Of a stretch of 64,000 nt of DNA, positions 1 through 11,174 are shown in pieces. A program made the position numbers and the translations under genes. The notes beneath the pieces were generated by a model, which searched no databases, was not told the DNA's origin, and was given only the letters and a program-made list of their open reading frames with translations. The stretch covers positions 475,464 through 539,463 of the forward strand of contig NMRA01000085.1 of the NCBI GenBank assembly GCA_002633005.1, in the 5' to 3' direction. Numbering within the stretch: the first letter of the stretch is position 1; each line of letters begins with the position of its first letter. The DNA comes from Phoronis australis. Taxonomy: Eukaryota; Phoronida; Phoronidae.

Positions 1-1483
1 TCATTTACATGTAATTAAGCGTCACAGACAGCAAAACAATGTGTGTACTAGATAAGAATGTGAATTCTGAAATTTTGATTTTCAAAAGGACAAAAATATC
101 AGACCCGAGAAAGATATTTTTATCATCTCAGGTCTTAACAAGAAAAGCTTTAACACCGTATCACGTGGTTTAACTCCAAAATCAAAATGATGAGTCCGAT
201 GGGAACTGGCCTCCAGTCCGAAATTGCCTCACAAGTGACTGGACTGTCTAGTCTTGGAACTAAACAACAAGACTGTAGAACATAACAGCGAGAAAAACTG
301 CATGCATAATTCGTTTTCAGGATTTAGTACAAAACTTACTAGAGCGTTTTTACAAAAGTAAACTGTTTGGCTGGAGCAACAAATCTGCAGGAATGCCGTT
401 ATGAAATCTTCAGCTCTACCAGTTTTGAACAATCTTTTTCATCAATTACTAATGATATTTCCTGGTTTTACTTTTTTGCTTGTTCTGGTACTGGCTAACC
501 CACAGCCAAACCAGTCATTCTAAATATGAGTTCAAGCAATAAATGATTACATGTACCAACAAAACACAACTGTTTTGTTAAGTGAATATGTTGATAGCCT
601 GTAACCTCACAATGGAGTATTCGTGGGAAATATTCATAACGAAATGCTTGATATCTTGTAACTGATGGGAGTTTCATGAAGCTGTCAGACGGCAATCTCA
701 CCAATTGTTCAAGGTGGCCACATTATTCATCATCTGTTTTAACGTTACGGTCTATTAAAATAGACCATTACGAGTTGGCAACTTTTGTTCGACACTATCG
801 TTCTGCTTTTTATGGTATTTCTCAAATCAGAACATGTTCATAAGTCTAGAATGTATTATGCGCCCTCTTCGTCATGCGTTTTGCTACCATCCTAAACGCG
901 TGAAAAATCCATAAGTCAAATAATTAAGAGTTGACACGGAAACGGATTGATGATTTTTGTATCATGACCATCATGCGGCAGGTGTTCCCTAAGTTACCGA
1001 ATATCTAGTATTCTACAATAAAGAACAATAAACCCTCCTTCCACATCAAAAATAAGGTTTTGTTTAAATCGCTTATGTCATTGTAAAATTAGCCTCATAT
1101 GTTACGTAGTTATGTTAAATGTGTTTTTCGATCTTCGAAAGACAGTTTGTTGAGACCAGACTCTACGCGTTGACTTGTCACGGCGTGTCATTTTCATGCT
1201 CCGCTCATGGTCTCAAGGAATTATTCTTTGCTAGCACAAAAGAAGGGACGAGTCGAGATCATTTTTACTGTGCCATGTGGTCTAAAGAAAAGGTTCATTT
1301 CTTTGACTGAACGCGAGTTTATAGTGATTGTCGACACAAAAGTGGCCGTCGAGCTCTGGAGGGCGGAATGGCACACAAGTGTCATCTTGCACGTCTTGTT
1401 CGGTGTATTTATATACCACCAAAATATATTCTATTGCGATTCATTATGAATATGTAAAATAGGTTGAAAGTGTATAATTACAG
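1..1483. other. No gene recognised (upstream or intron of tetraspanin-like gene)
   Basis: No open frame here looks like a conserved protein. The first coding exon of the gene that begins in the window at 1484 should lie here or to the left of the window. I found no exon that ends in phase 0 and encodes a start plus a first half of a membrane helix. Confidence 0.5.
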
Positions 1484-1583
1484 ATATTCACCGTCTTCAT
1501 ATGTGTTGTCAGTGGACTTGTAATCCGGACGGAAGGAAAACTGGAACGGTTTGACGACGCAGATAACTTATGGGAAATCTTAT
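1484..1583 (+). CDS. Tetraspanin-like gene, exon with end of helix 1
   Basis: An acceptor after TTACAG and a donor GTAAGTA frame 100 bases in phase 0 to 1. They encode a hydrophobic stretch followed by RTEGKLERFDDADNLWEIL, a plausible short loop. Confidence 0.6.
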
Positions 1584-4500
1584 GTAAGTATGCATGTACA
1601 TGTATCTACACCTGTAAGGGTACTGGGGCCTGATCGCGGCTTTTTGGTGACAACTGATTACACATGTGACAAGCGACCACTTAACGAATTTTCCAAAAGA
1701 AACCTCAGCTTCGAAAGTGCTCATGTGTATTTTGGAGAAATATTTCTATTTTTTGCGGAACAATGAGTTGGTTAAAAATCGTGCCGAAGTCTAATCAATC
1801 GAAATTTTACGACTTTTATTTAGTGAACCAGTGTAAATTTGCGCAGACGTCGGTTGCCAAAGTAAAAGTTCTAACTGAGACCGCCCGTCTACGCACAACT
1901 AAAGATGATGTTGTTTAGGATATCTTGAACAATCGCTACAATCAAGAAACCTTTGTATATAATGACTTGTATACTGCAAATACACAAACCTCGTTTCTTG
2001 GATTTCAATCGAACTGGCTGTGTCACCTGCACTAGCATTACTTCCCTTATAGATGTTCGTTAGGAAACATGTTGTGTTGGATGGACTGCATTTTCCAGTT
2101 GTTCTTGGCAGATGATCGTCAACACACAAAGGGCACCTTGTTAAAACCTTGTTAAAACGAAACTCGTCTTCAAAGTGGAACACGATTTCCTTTATCCTTC
2201 AATGCTCATTCGTCGTCACTGTAGACCAAAGCAGACGTCAGGAGAAGGTTCCCAAGCCAAGTGTTACGGAAGTACTTTAATGTAACGTTTTAGAAAAACA
2301 ACCATATTTGTCCTGGTCAAAGCAAGATCCACTCCTACGTCATCACAGAAATTTTATAAAACTTAAATTTTGATTTTTTTTAAGTAAGCCTTTTGCCAAA
2401 AATTGTAAGGTTAAATAAACTCTTTACATTGACCCGAATCCTCGGGCCTATCCAGTCAGTTTGCAAACTGTTACTGGGGTAGGAATCCATGATTCACATG
2501 CGTAAGCTCATGTACTGGACTGTTCGACACTAAATGTTTATAATTTTATTTTTCTTTATAGTGGATCCATACGTAGCCACTATCATCGTTTACGGTGTTT
2601 GGTCAGTATCGTCATTCCAGGGGTTTGTGGGCTCTGTATATGTAAGTTGTTCCAAATAATTATTGTCACTGAGTTTCATATGTAAGTAGGCTTCCAATTC
2701 GTTTCCGAAATCTTTGTTCGAGATTGCCTTAATGTGCGCATACACTGTGTTGTCAATAGAATAGACAACGAGGAAGTTGAAGGGTTATTTCCTCGTACTT
2801 GAGGCATGAAACGAAAATTGCGAAACCGATTGCTTAACTCTCAGGCAAATTAGTCTCAACATTTCCCTATTTGTAACAGCAGATGATTTGTGTCATCAAA
2901 TGAGTTGAGAGATTACCGTCGATTGATATGAACGTCAGGCAATCATTGGAAGAACTTGTCAACTTAGCCATAACTGACGGAGTTTATACATGTACTCTAC
3001 TTTCGTAGGTGATGCGTTGAATTAGTTGTTTTATATGAACATTATTTTTCATCCACCTATCTATATTATACATGGTATGGAATGGTTTGAAGCACGTTTC
3101 TGGTCCATGTTTATAGCAAAAACACATTTCTGTGCATCAAAACAATCTCTTTGTGTGCATCGATATAAATCATTTCATCTTTGTAGGAATTCCGTTCACT
3201 GCTCGTGACTTTCTCCATCATAACGATATCTGTCTTGTTACTTCATGTTGCCGCCTATGTGTTCCTATTTACTTCAGGGTTATTCTGTAAGTAATAGCAA
3301 AGGAAATGGGCAGCAACACTGGCTTCAAACGTAAACGCAACAAATTCCTTAGTGTTTAATTTGGCTACTGTCGGTGTCCTCTCTCCCTTTTTGTCTTTCA
3401 TTTTATTTGTTTTAGTTATAATTGATAATTGAAATCTTGTAAATAGATTATTATCTCTGTTTTAATTAATTCAATTCATTATTTATTTATTTATTCATTT
3501 CTTAAACTATTGAGGACCATGTTGTACATTTAGCGCTTGCTACGCATGTTTTGTATATTTATAATGTATCTTAGGTAATAAAGTCTATAATAATAACAAT
3601 AACGATAGTAATAATAATAATAAATCATGTTATGCTGTCAAAACCAACTTTCTTCACTGGAGTATTTCCTTCAGTATCATTTTTTCATACCTTAAATGTA
3701 TATTTTAATTCATATTGATTACAATAGACAAAACAAAAATAACATTTGTGGGCAAAGAACAACAAAAATACTCTGAGGGTTTAGGACACATAGTTGAGAC
3801 CCTGTTTGAGACTGTTTCATGTAACCGGGCACATATACCAACGTACGTCTACTCCGTGTCGTCTTACGTCTTCACTGCTCATCGCCTTTTTCTACTACGG
3901 TAGATTGTAGTTAATTAGATTGCTCGTAGGAACTGAACTGAATATATCTCAACATTATTTTTCAGCGACATACTTCTTTACGCCACTTCATACGACCCTT
4001 TTCATGTTCGGAATTGGCATCATAATTATTGAGGTAAGGGGGAAAGGGGTGACGATGAGACGGAGACAGGAGACGAGGGGTATTGAGGAACAGCCGCTAT
4101 TATGCGTTTGAGGGCGACGATAGATGGTGGGAGCTAGTGGGGGGGTGTACAGGATAAAAGTAAACCTAAAGCCGTCACGTCTATGTCAGCCGTCACGTCT
4201 ATGCATTTAGATGTTCTGCAAATGGTTTTAAAAATGTGGTGGGGTTATAGCCCCCACAGCACCCTATGGTGCGCCGCTCATGTTTTGTATTCATTTGCGC
4301 ACCTACAAATCAAGACCTCGATAGCTTAACTTGGCGAAAAACATGTACACAGTTTAAGAATTATTACAGTTTGTATGATCTGGTTTACAATTGGAACAAT
4401 CGACACATCACATCTTCCACCTCAGCCACTCGGGCAATGCGAGCTGGCTGTTTTACCTGGATCCATCGTAGACCCTCGGAGGTGAATGTTATCCGTGCAA

Positions 4501-6746
4501 GTGCGGATTTTTTTCATGCGGCCAATCGAATGTCACATACAGTGTACATGTAATCCGCCGTGTTATTGAAGTCCGAGTAGGCACACATAACGTTCAGCTC
4601 CGAACGGAAATTTTAGACTACTGAAATACCCCGGGGTATTCCAGATGCACCACGGATATATTCATTCAAAACACCTTGGATATTTTGGTATACTCTGATT
4701 TCTACTCAGAAGTAAACATTTTCTGGTCATGTGCGGATTTCAGTCACATGGCAAGTATAATTGGCCGTGTGATTGAAGTTCGTCTCCGAGAACATGTTTG
4801 AGGCTATGAATAAACCCGAGGTGCTCTGAATGATTTGGATGCTGAATGGACCAGTTTCAGCTTATCCTAACATTAATCTTGTTTTCGTACTCTGGTATTC
4901 GTGAATGCACCAACTTGTGGATACGTTTCCCAGTCGACTTTGATATTCCAGAAAACCTTCCTCTGCATCCCCATCATTAGGAAATCTTTCATAATTCTCC
5001 ATTTCAAGCACTTGTTGCCAAGATATGCCGAAAGACCATGTGGTTTAAATCTGCGGATAGTTTTAAAAGTATCCAAACGCTGCAAAATTCCGTTTTAACT
5101 TTTTAAGTAATTTTGGTTCCAAAATAAGTGACAACAAATTAAAATCGTTTTCGTTTTAGTTCATGATTATACATTGTTTTGATACCTTCATCATTTTACA
5201 AAGATTAGTACTAAAGCATTTTAAAGAGGCCTGGGACGCGATAAACAGACTAAGTTGCAACATTCAAAATGGTTCTCTGCCATTGAAACAGAATTCAACC
5301 CGCTCATTAGCTATTTTAGGGTTTGTTCGAAAAGACTTTTGATTTCTGTTTATGTCAAAACATTTTCCTTCAGTTTCAAATTTCAAAAAAACGCTCTGTC
5401 AGCTGCTCGCCACTTCGTCCATTTTTCTCCCACAAGGCAAAGCACGTCTCCTTATTTGGTATGGCAAGACATAGATGTAGCATATTTTCCTCATACGGAA
5501 AATGGGACCTTTGACCTCAATAGACTTGACGCAACAGACTCTGAGCTCATGTTCGCATTTATTACATGTATAAGTGGAAGGGAGATTAGAAACTCTGTGG
5601 TAACCACAGAGATTTTCCTTCGAGCGTATTTCACAAATGGTGACATTTGGGATTTTTTTGTAAATTTCCTCACATAGGAGTGTGAATTACTTTGTACTAG
5701 ACGTTACGAGATGATACTTTCGTCATGGATTGTTTAAAAGATACTTTTGACGAGCTTTCGCGTTCCATGTCTCTTTGATATTGAAATATTTTCAGACTTA
5801 TGAGCACTCACGAATGCAGCGTGTATTTTGAGCCACCCTGTATATTCTTCCTAATGTCTCTTACCGGTATTCTCTAAGTGTCGGTTGTTTCAAACTCGTC
5901 CTTGTCTTTGTAGACCTATGGGCAGGTGTTCGTTATACAGCACATTAAAACGATTACAAGGAAGGGAAAATTGAAACTGATCGACCCACCTGCACGCAAA
6001 ACAAAAGATAAGATATATTTCACTAGTGACTTCAAAAGGTAAAGAAAGACGTCAGTCAGTTACTTCTAAACCTATCTATTACATGTACATGGATACTTCG
6101 AATGCAATTTTCGTACTATTGGGCCCTAAAGGCAAGTGCAAGAGTTTGAATGGCATGATCGTAGTTTAGTTCACAAAGTCAAGTAGTGGTGTTCGTAATG
6201 AAATCACGGATTTGTTTTTGTAACAAAATTTAAGTCTTTTAATTGTATCTAGTGGAGTGTGCACTACTTAATGCTACATTTTGCCCTGTGTTATTGTGCA
6301 TGGCTGAAGAACGAACATGGAAATATGCCTTTTTGGCTCATAAAGTCGATCACGTAATATTCCTTACCGCCATAAGATTACATTTCCGTTACCAAATGAC
6401 GTCATAGCGTACATGGGCATTTTTCCATTTCTCAATTTTAGGATTGCCCTACCTGGATAAATTCTTGCGTTTCTTTGGTCACCGATGGATTCGATGTTAG
6501 TGATGGGAATAAAATCTGATCTCAGTAAGGAATACTGTGATTTCATTTTAGTCAGCTAAACAGGGCGAAACGCAGCTTTAAGATACGAGTTAGCATCTTA
6601 GTACTGCATTCTAATTTCAACCGCACTGTGCTTCTGCATCCGGGTATTGTTTTAGAGAGATTTGCTATAAAAACGATTTCATTTTCAGGTCTGTGATCGA
6701 GTCTCCATTAAGTGATGGAACAAGGGATGTTTGTAATCATGTGTAG
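1484..6746 (+). CDS. Tetraspanin-like four-pass membrane protein, 5' partial, six exons
   Basis: Exons 1484-1583, 2562-2641, 3187-3286, 3966-4033, 5914-6038 and 6689-6746 join in compatible phases (0/1, 1/0, 0/1, 1/0, 0/2, 2/stop) into 176 residues ending at TAG. The product has four hydrophobic segments: IFTVFICVVSGLVI, then DPYVATIIVYGVWS, then a long third helix, then LFMFGIGIIIIE, followed by a basic tail (ITRKGKLKL). The junction of helices 2 and 3 (GFVGSVYEFRSLLVTF) resembles the tetraspanin segment in which a G-x-x-G motif precedes an R-E-N-type turn. Only about ten residues separate helices 3 and 4, so the large extracellular loop with its CCG motif is absent or its exons were missed. 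Another family of small four-pass proteins is possible. The N-terminus was not found. Confidence 0.6.
2562..2641 (+). CDS. Tetraspanin-like gene, helix 2 exon
   Basis: A pyrimidine tract with TATAG precedes the exon and GTAAGT follows it. The 80 bases (phase 1 to 0) encode DPYVATIIVYGVWS and GFVGSVY, a membrane helix. Confidence 0.65.
3187..3286 (+). CDS. Tetraspanin-like gene, helix 3 exon
   Basis: The exon lies between TTTGTAG and GTAAGT. It encodes EFRSLLVTFSIITISV and a further hydrophobic run ending FLFTSGLF (phase 0 to 1). Confidence 0.65.
3510..3625 (+). repeat. Possible 3' tail of a non-LTR retroelement
   Basis: An A/T-rich stretch carries AATAAAGTC and then ends in an AATAAT-type microsatellite. 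That is the look of a LINE 3' end, but no reverse transcriptase frame is attached, so this is a guess from the tail only. It lies in the intron between helix-3 and helix-4 exons. Confidence 0.3.
3966..4033 (+). CDS. Tetraspanin-like gene, helix 4 exon
   Basis: A TTTTTCAG acceptor and GTAAGG donor frame 68 bases (phase 1 to 0). They encode TYFFTPLHTTLFMFGIGIII and then IE, a final membrane helix. Confidence 0.6.
4173..4208. repeat. Two-copy 18-bp direct repeat
   Basis: The unit GCCGTCACGTCTATG occurs twice in immediate succession within the intron. Confidence 0.6.
4470..4870. repeat. Dispersed repeat, copy 1
   Basis: The stretch starts near GGAGGTGAATGTTA and carries CGGCCAATC and CACGGATAT blocks. 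These are also found, diverged, at 9695-10140. No coding frame is recognised. Confidence 0.45.
5914..6038 (+). CDS. Tetraspanin-like gene, cytoplasmic tail exon
   Basis: A CTTTGTAG acceptor and GTAAAG donor frame 125 bases (phase 0 to 2). They encode TYGQVFVIQHIKTITRKGKL and a Lys-rich tail, as expected just after a last membrane helix. Confidence 0.65.
6689..6746 (+). CDS. Tetraspanin-like gene, terminal exon
   Basis: An ATTTTCAG acceptor leads into 58 bases that complete the split codon as Arg and encode SVIESPLSDGTRDVCNHV, then TAG. Confidence 0.55.
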
Positions 6747-9700
6747 ACTTCACATCTCGAACTCGACCTCGACGAAAGCAATACACGAGTTTGTTAGTAA
6801 TATTGACTCTTAACGTTCCGCCTAAGTTTGTCGCACTATAATTAAAGCTGAGTGCACTTAACCCACTCGCCGGCATATGATTGGTTCTGGATGACTACTT
6901 CCGGCTTGCAAACCAATCAGATGTCTTAGCCGGTTGGCTTGGCTGAGCTGGCGGAGTAAATCAACTGCAGTCTGGGTGATTTCATTCGATCTTTATGCTA
7001 TTCAAAACATTTTTCAGGTATCACATGTCAGCTTTCGTACAGTATTGCCGTTGAATCATAGGTGCCTCGAAGCAAGCGGCTACATGTGTCATTTCAACTT
7101 TGATACGTAGAACTTACATGTATTGTCTCTGCCGGAAACCATGTGATGAAAGAGTCAGATTAAAAAAGCTCTGTAAATAGACAAACGTTACTAACGTCAT
7201 GCGGAAAACGGATTTTCCCTGGTAGACGGTAGAAATTGTTAATTTATTGAAATATTTCATTCTAGTTTATGCATGAGGAGCCCCATGACGGTATAAAAAT
7301 GAGGTGCAATTGTTCTTAAGCCTTGTTGATAAAAGGGAACTGAATTGGATTCCGTCTAATGGCTCAAAGCTAAGGTAACCACTTTCACTCTGGAGCAAAA
7401 GAACTGTGAATTGTGTACATGGAGTACTTTTCCTTGATTTTCCATTCATTTTGGGCTAGTGGAGAAAACTGGGAATAAGTCTTGTATTGTCAAATAATAT
7501 ACTTGAGTGTAGGAACAAAAAGAGTTTAATATATTGGATGCGTTTTTCAACCCCAGAAATCGCTTTCGCATTATATCCAGGTTCTCGTCTCATTAGTTGT
7601 TGCACGGACAATCGGCTGCTCGGTAAGGTGGCAACTGTTTTTGGAGAGATGCTATCTGAACTTCTGGTTGCTTATAATACGTCTAAAACAAAGTAATATC
7701 TACATATCGTTTGTCTACGCCATCGGGGGATTAGGCTGCTAACACGCGATCCTTGAGTGTTTGAAGTCTCTCTTTATCAGCCAACGCCATTTCTACAGCG
7801 TCCAAACAAACGTTTTTAACAAATTTGTGAAACTTCACATCAATCAAAAGAGAAATACTTGTTGACTGTGCTGCTGCTAACCAAACTGAAGTCCATTGAC
7901 ATTTAGGGAACCGTAAACGGCCTTGCCAGTTATTTTGGCCTCTTTTTACCTTTCCCTAACAACGACGAATCAAATTGTCTGCCACCGTCTCATTTTTACC
8001 TAGTGAGTCACGAAGGGAACCGAATACCAACCTATGAGCGAAGTAAATGCTTTAGTTCACGTGCTCACCGCTGGATAAAAAGGGAAAATGGTGCAGTGAG
8101 AAGGGAATAGCAAAAAACCGAATCTTATACTGTACTGTACTGAATATAGTAAATTCTTCGAAAGGCTTGATAGGCAATTATATTCGCCGTATTATTTGTG
8201 TAGATAAATGCGTTCACGCGATCGCAATTTTGACGTGTGCAGTTCGAGTGTGATGTATATGACACTTAATTTTACGCCTTTACTATACAGACTTCCAACT
8301 ATGTTTAATTGTTGGTTTACCGACTACGCCATTTCATGCTGTAAACCAAATGTTTTGTAATGAACCTACCGCTTGTGTGAATTCAATGCGCCTCGTGTTA
8401 ATAAATTGAAAAATGAATTGATGCACGCGAGTGTTAAGTAGCTGTGTATTTTGTACTGTAAATAGATACTGTAAAGGTTGGTTTACTGTTTGAAATATTG
8501 CCGATGTTGTTCCATTGTTAAAAGAACGTGCTGTTATTGCTGACTTCGTGTTGAAGGTCGACATGGCTACCCACTACGCGTGTTGCCAGTAAGTGCACAT
8601 TTTGGGCTAGTTCGTTTGTTAATGTACTCGATGGGAAGTTTTCTTATCCAACAAACATTACCAAAAACCTTGGGCAAATTGCATGGAACATACGACGATT
8701 GTTGCCATCAGCTATCAGTGCTCATGCTCTTCAAAATCTCACCCGGACAAGGTACAAGTATGGTGATTTAAACTTTACCGCAGGTCAACTTTCCACGGAG
8801 AGGCACTCTTACCACGAAAGCAGAACTCTTACCTCTAAACCACTGATCCGAAAGATATCCAACCATGCAAAAAGAATCCAAACCACGGAACTCGAACTGC
8901 AACCACACACGGGCACACTTTCCACGCACAACATGGTTGTTAGTTCATTTTTGTGAGTGGTAAGAGTTCTTCTTGTATGAATTTGGTTCCTCTCCCGTAT
9001 AAGTAGGACCTAAATACTGAAGAATCGATGACCAACCTTGATGCACTGAGCTGCAGCAGTTTCACATACTCACTAGTTAAACGGTATTATCTCTGTAAAA
9101 GAGCGGATTCAAATGAATACTGTACGTTCCACTGCACCATAGACTGTGCTCACTGAAAGAGACACTCGTTTGTGTTGTAACGGGACGCCGTTCTATACTG
9201 TTAGAAACAACAGTACATGTAGTTTAGTAGAAAGCGTTCTTCTTGCACACAAAACTGAGGGTCAAAACAGTTAGGTAGAGGTGTGTGCTAACTTTCATAT
9301 CGGAGCCTTGCGTCTGACTACTGATGGAAGACGTACATGTATTAGGTATCATAGGTTGCCAATTTAGACATAACGATAACGCATGAAAAAAACAGTACTA
9401 CTTTGAGACTGGCCAAGTCTCATCAGCCGGATAGAAAGCTAGGTTCACGGCTTCTCAACGATGCTGGTCAATTAGTTCTTCCAAAAGTTACCCTTGGAGA
9501 TCAGTCAGGGGAACAAAGCATGCGTTACAGAACAATTCTGTGTAGGAAAGTCATTATTAATATGTGTTAATAGGTGAAAACCACGTTTATTATCGTTTAA
9601 CGTATCAAGCGCGACACAAATTCTTTGATTCAGCCTTCGTGAAGGAAGGTTATCACGAGACATTCCAAACGTTGTGAATATTCCTAGCCTCAAATATCCC

Positions 9701-11101
9701 CTTGGAGGTGAATGTTACCTGCACAAGTGCATACGGCCAAATCATTATCACTTCCAATGTCCAATTACTGGACGAATTATTGAGGTCCGCCAGCGGAAAT
9801 GCATATAACGTGCTCCTCAGCACGGAAATTTGATGCCACGAAAATGCCCGAAGTACTTCACAATAGGCCACGGATATGTCCATTCCGAACACCGCGGGTA
9901 CTTTCATAGCCTCGAGTTCATCATCGAAAGTGGGAATGTACGAACTTCAGTCACACGGCCAATCACTCTCAAGTCAGAAAGTCACACGACTGGCCGTATT
10001 ACTGAAGTACTCTCATGGGCACAGAACATTCAACTCCGAAGGGAAATTTGAGACTTTATAATACTGAAGGAGTTCTGGTCGCGAAAGTTCTCCGCTTCCC
10101 GGAACAATTCGTCGAGACGGACCAGAGTATACTGAGGCCTCTAGCAAATTCGTTCAATTGATTTTGTCTGGATTCGACTACTGTTCCATGTGTGTTGATA
10201 ATCTATTCAAAAAGCAAGTGCACCCTGTGTTTTAGCAGTGCCTAATTTCCATACACGTTGGTGTCCAGTATGGAACAATTGTTATGTTTTATGAGATGTT
10301 TGATCCAGCTGCACGTTGAAGGGACATGTTTTTTTTAGAGAAACTTGGTAGTAAAAATAAACTCGCAAAACGGGTGACTTAAGGAGTGTTTCACTGTTTC
10401 GAAAACATCGCTTCCGATTGAAAATTTATAGGTGCATTTCATTCCTTTTTGCGATCTTAACGTTGATGTGACCAACTTTACATTAAATAATTTGTTCTAA
10501 ATTTTCTCTTGCCAATATTTGCCTCTTGGCCTCTCAGTAAACTGCTCCTTACCTCGCTCGGGTTACCCAATCCCGTCAAACGAGATGGCATTACAACGCT
10601 ATTTAGCTCGATGACACCACAAATAATGTTTCGGGCTGAAAATCATACTTTGTGCCTTTTAGTATCCTGTTTCGTTATTTACACTTAACGCTGTGAATAA
10701 AAGTAAACCACATCGTACAGAAAATTTCAGACGCATGCTCAACTATTTGTTTACCTACTTGATCCACCGAAATGGGTCCAAACCAGTCTTCTTGGCAATT
10801 CGAACCTAAGCAATAAAGCCATATGTTCTGAAACCGTGAACAACCTACACAGCATGGACTATTAAATCAGTCGCGGTACTCGTTTTTTTTCTTATTTTCG
10901 TGTCCTGTCTTCGTGGGAAAAACTTCTATAAACTGGACAGCAAATTGCCTCACGCATTCACTGATTCAATTTCTTCCAATTTAAATTGGATTTAGCCAAA
11001 ACATAAGGTACGCTAACATTTTGAGTGTTTTAAAAGTCTTGTACGAGATTTCCCTCGATAACGATCCTTTTTACCTATTGATCTAGGGCTACTTGCGAGA
11101 A
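6747..11101. other. Intergenic stretch between the tetraspanin-like gene and receptor A
   Basis: No exon with a recognisable domain was found on either strand. The stretch holds a dispersed repeat (9695-10140) and a CCAC-rich patch near 8770-8960. The promoter of receptor A should lie near its right end, but no core element is clear. Confidence 0.5.
9695..10140. repeat. Dispersed repeat, copy 2
   Basis: This copy shares GGAGGTGAATGTTACC-like, CACGGATATGTCCATTC and CACACGGCCAATCA-like blocks with 4470-4870. The ACACGGCCA / GGCCGT-ATTACTGAAGT pair recurs internally, suggesting a subrepeat structure. Confidence 0.45.
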
Positions 11102-11174
11102 ATGAACCATTTACTTGCAATCATGGTTTGGATTGCAAGCGTGTTCAGCATGTCACCTACGGTCAAGTCCAAGG
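11102..11174 (+). CDS. Receptor A, signal-peptide exon
   Basis: An ATG opens MNHLLAIMVWIASVFSMS, a hydrophobic leader, and the exon ends in phase 1 at AAGG/GTAAGT. An in-frame upstream ATG at 11093 would add three residues. The assignment rests on leader character, phase and position, not on homology. Confidence 0.6.

Noticed and set aside
5255-5677. 140-residue open frame on +
   Set aside because: No domain, composition like translated intron, and it lies within the intron between two well-placed exons of the tetraspanin-like gene.
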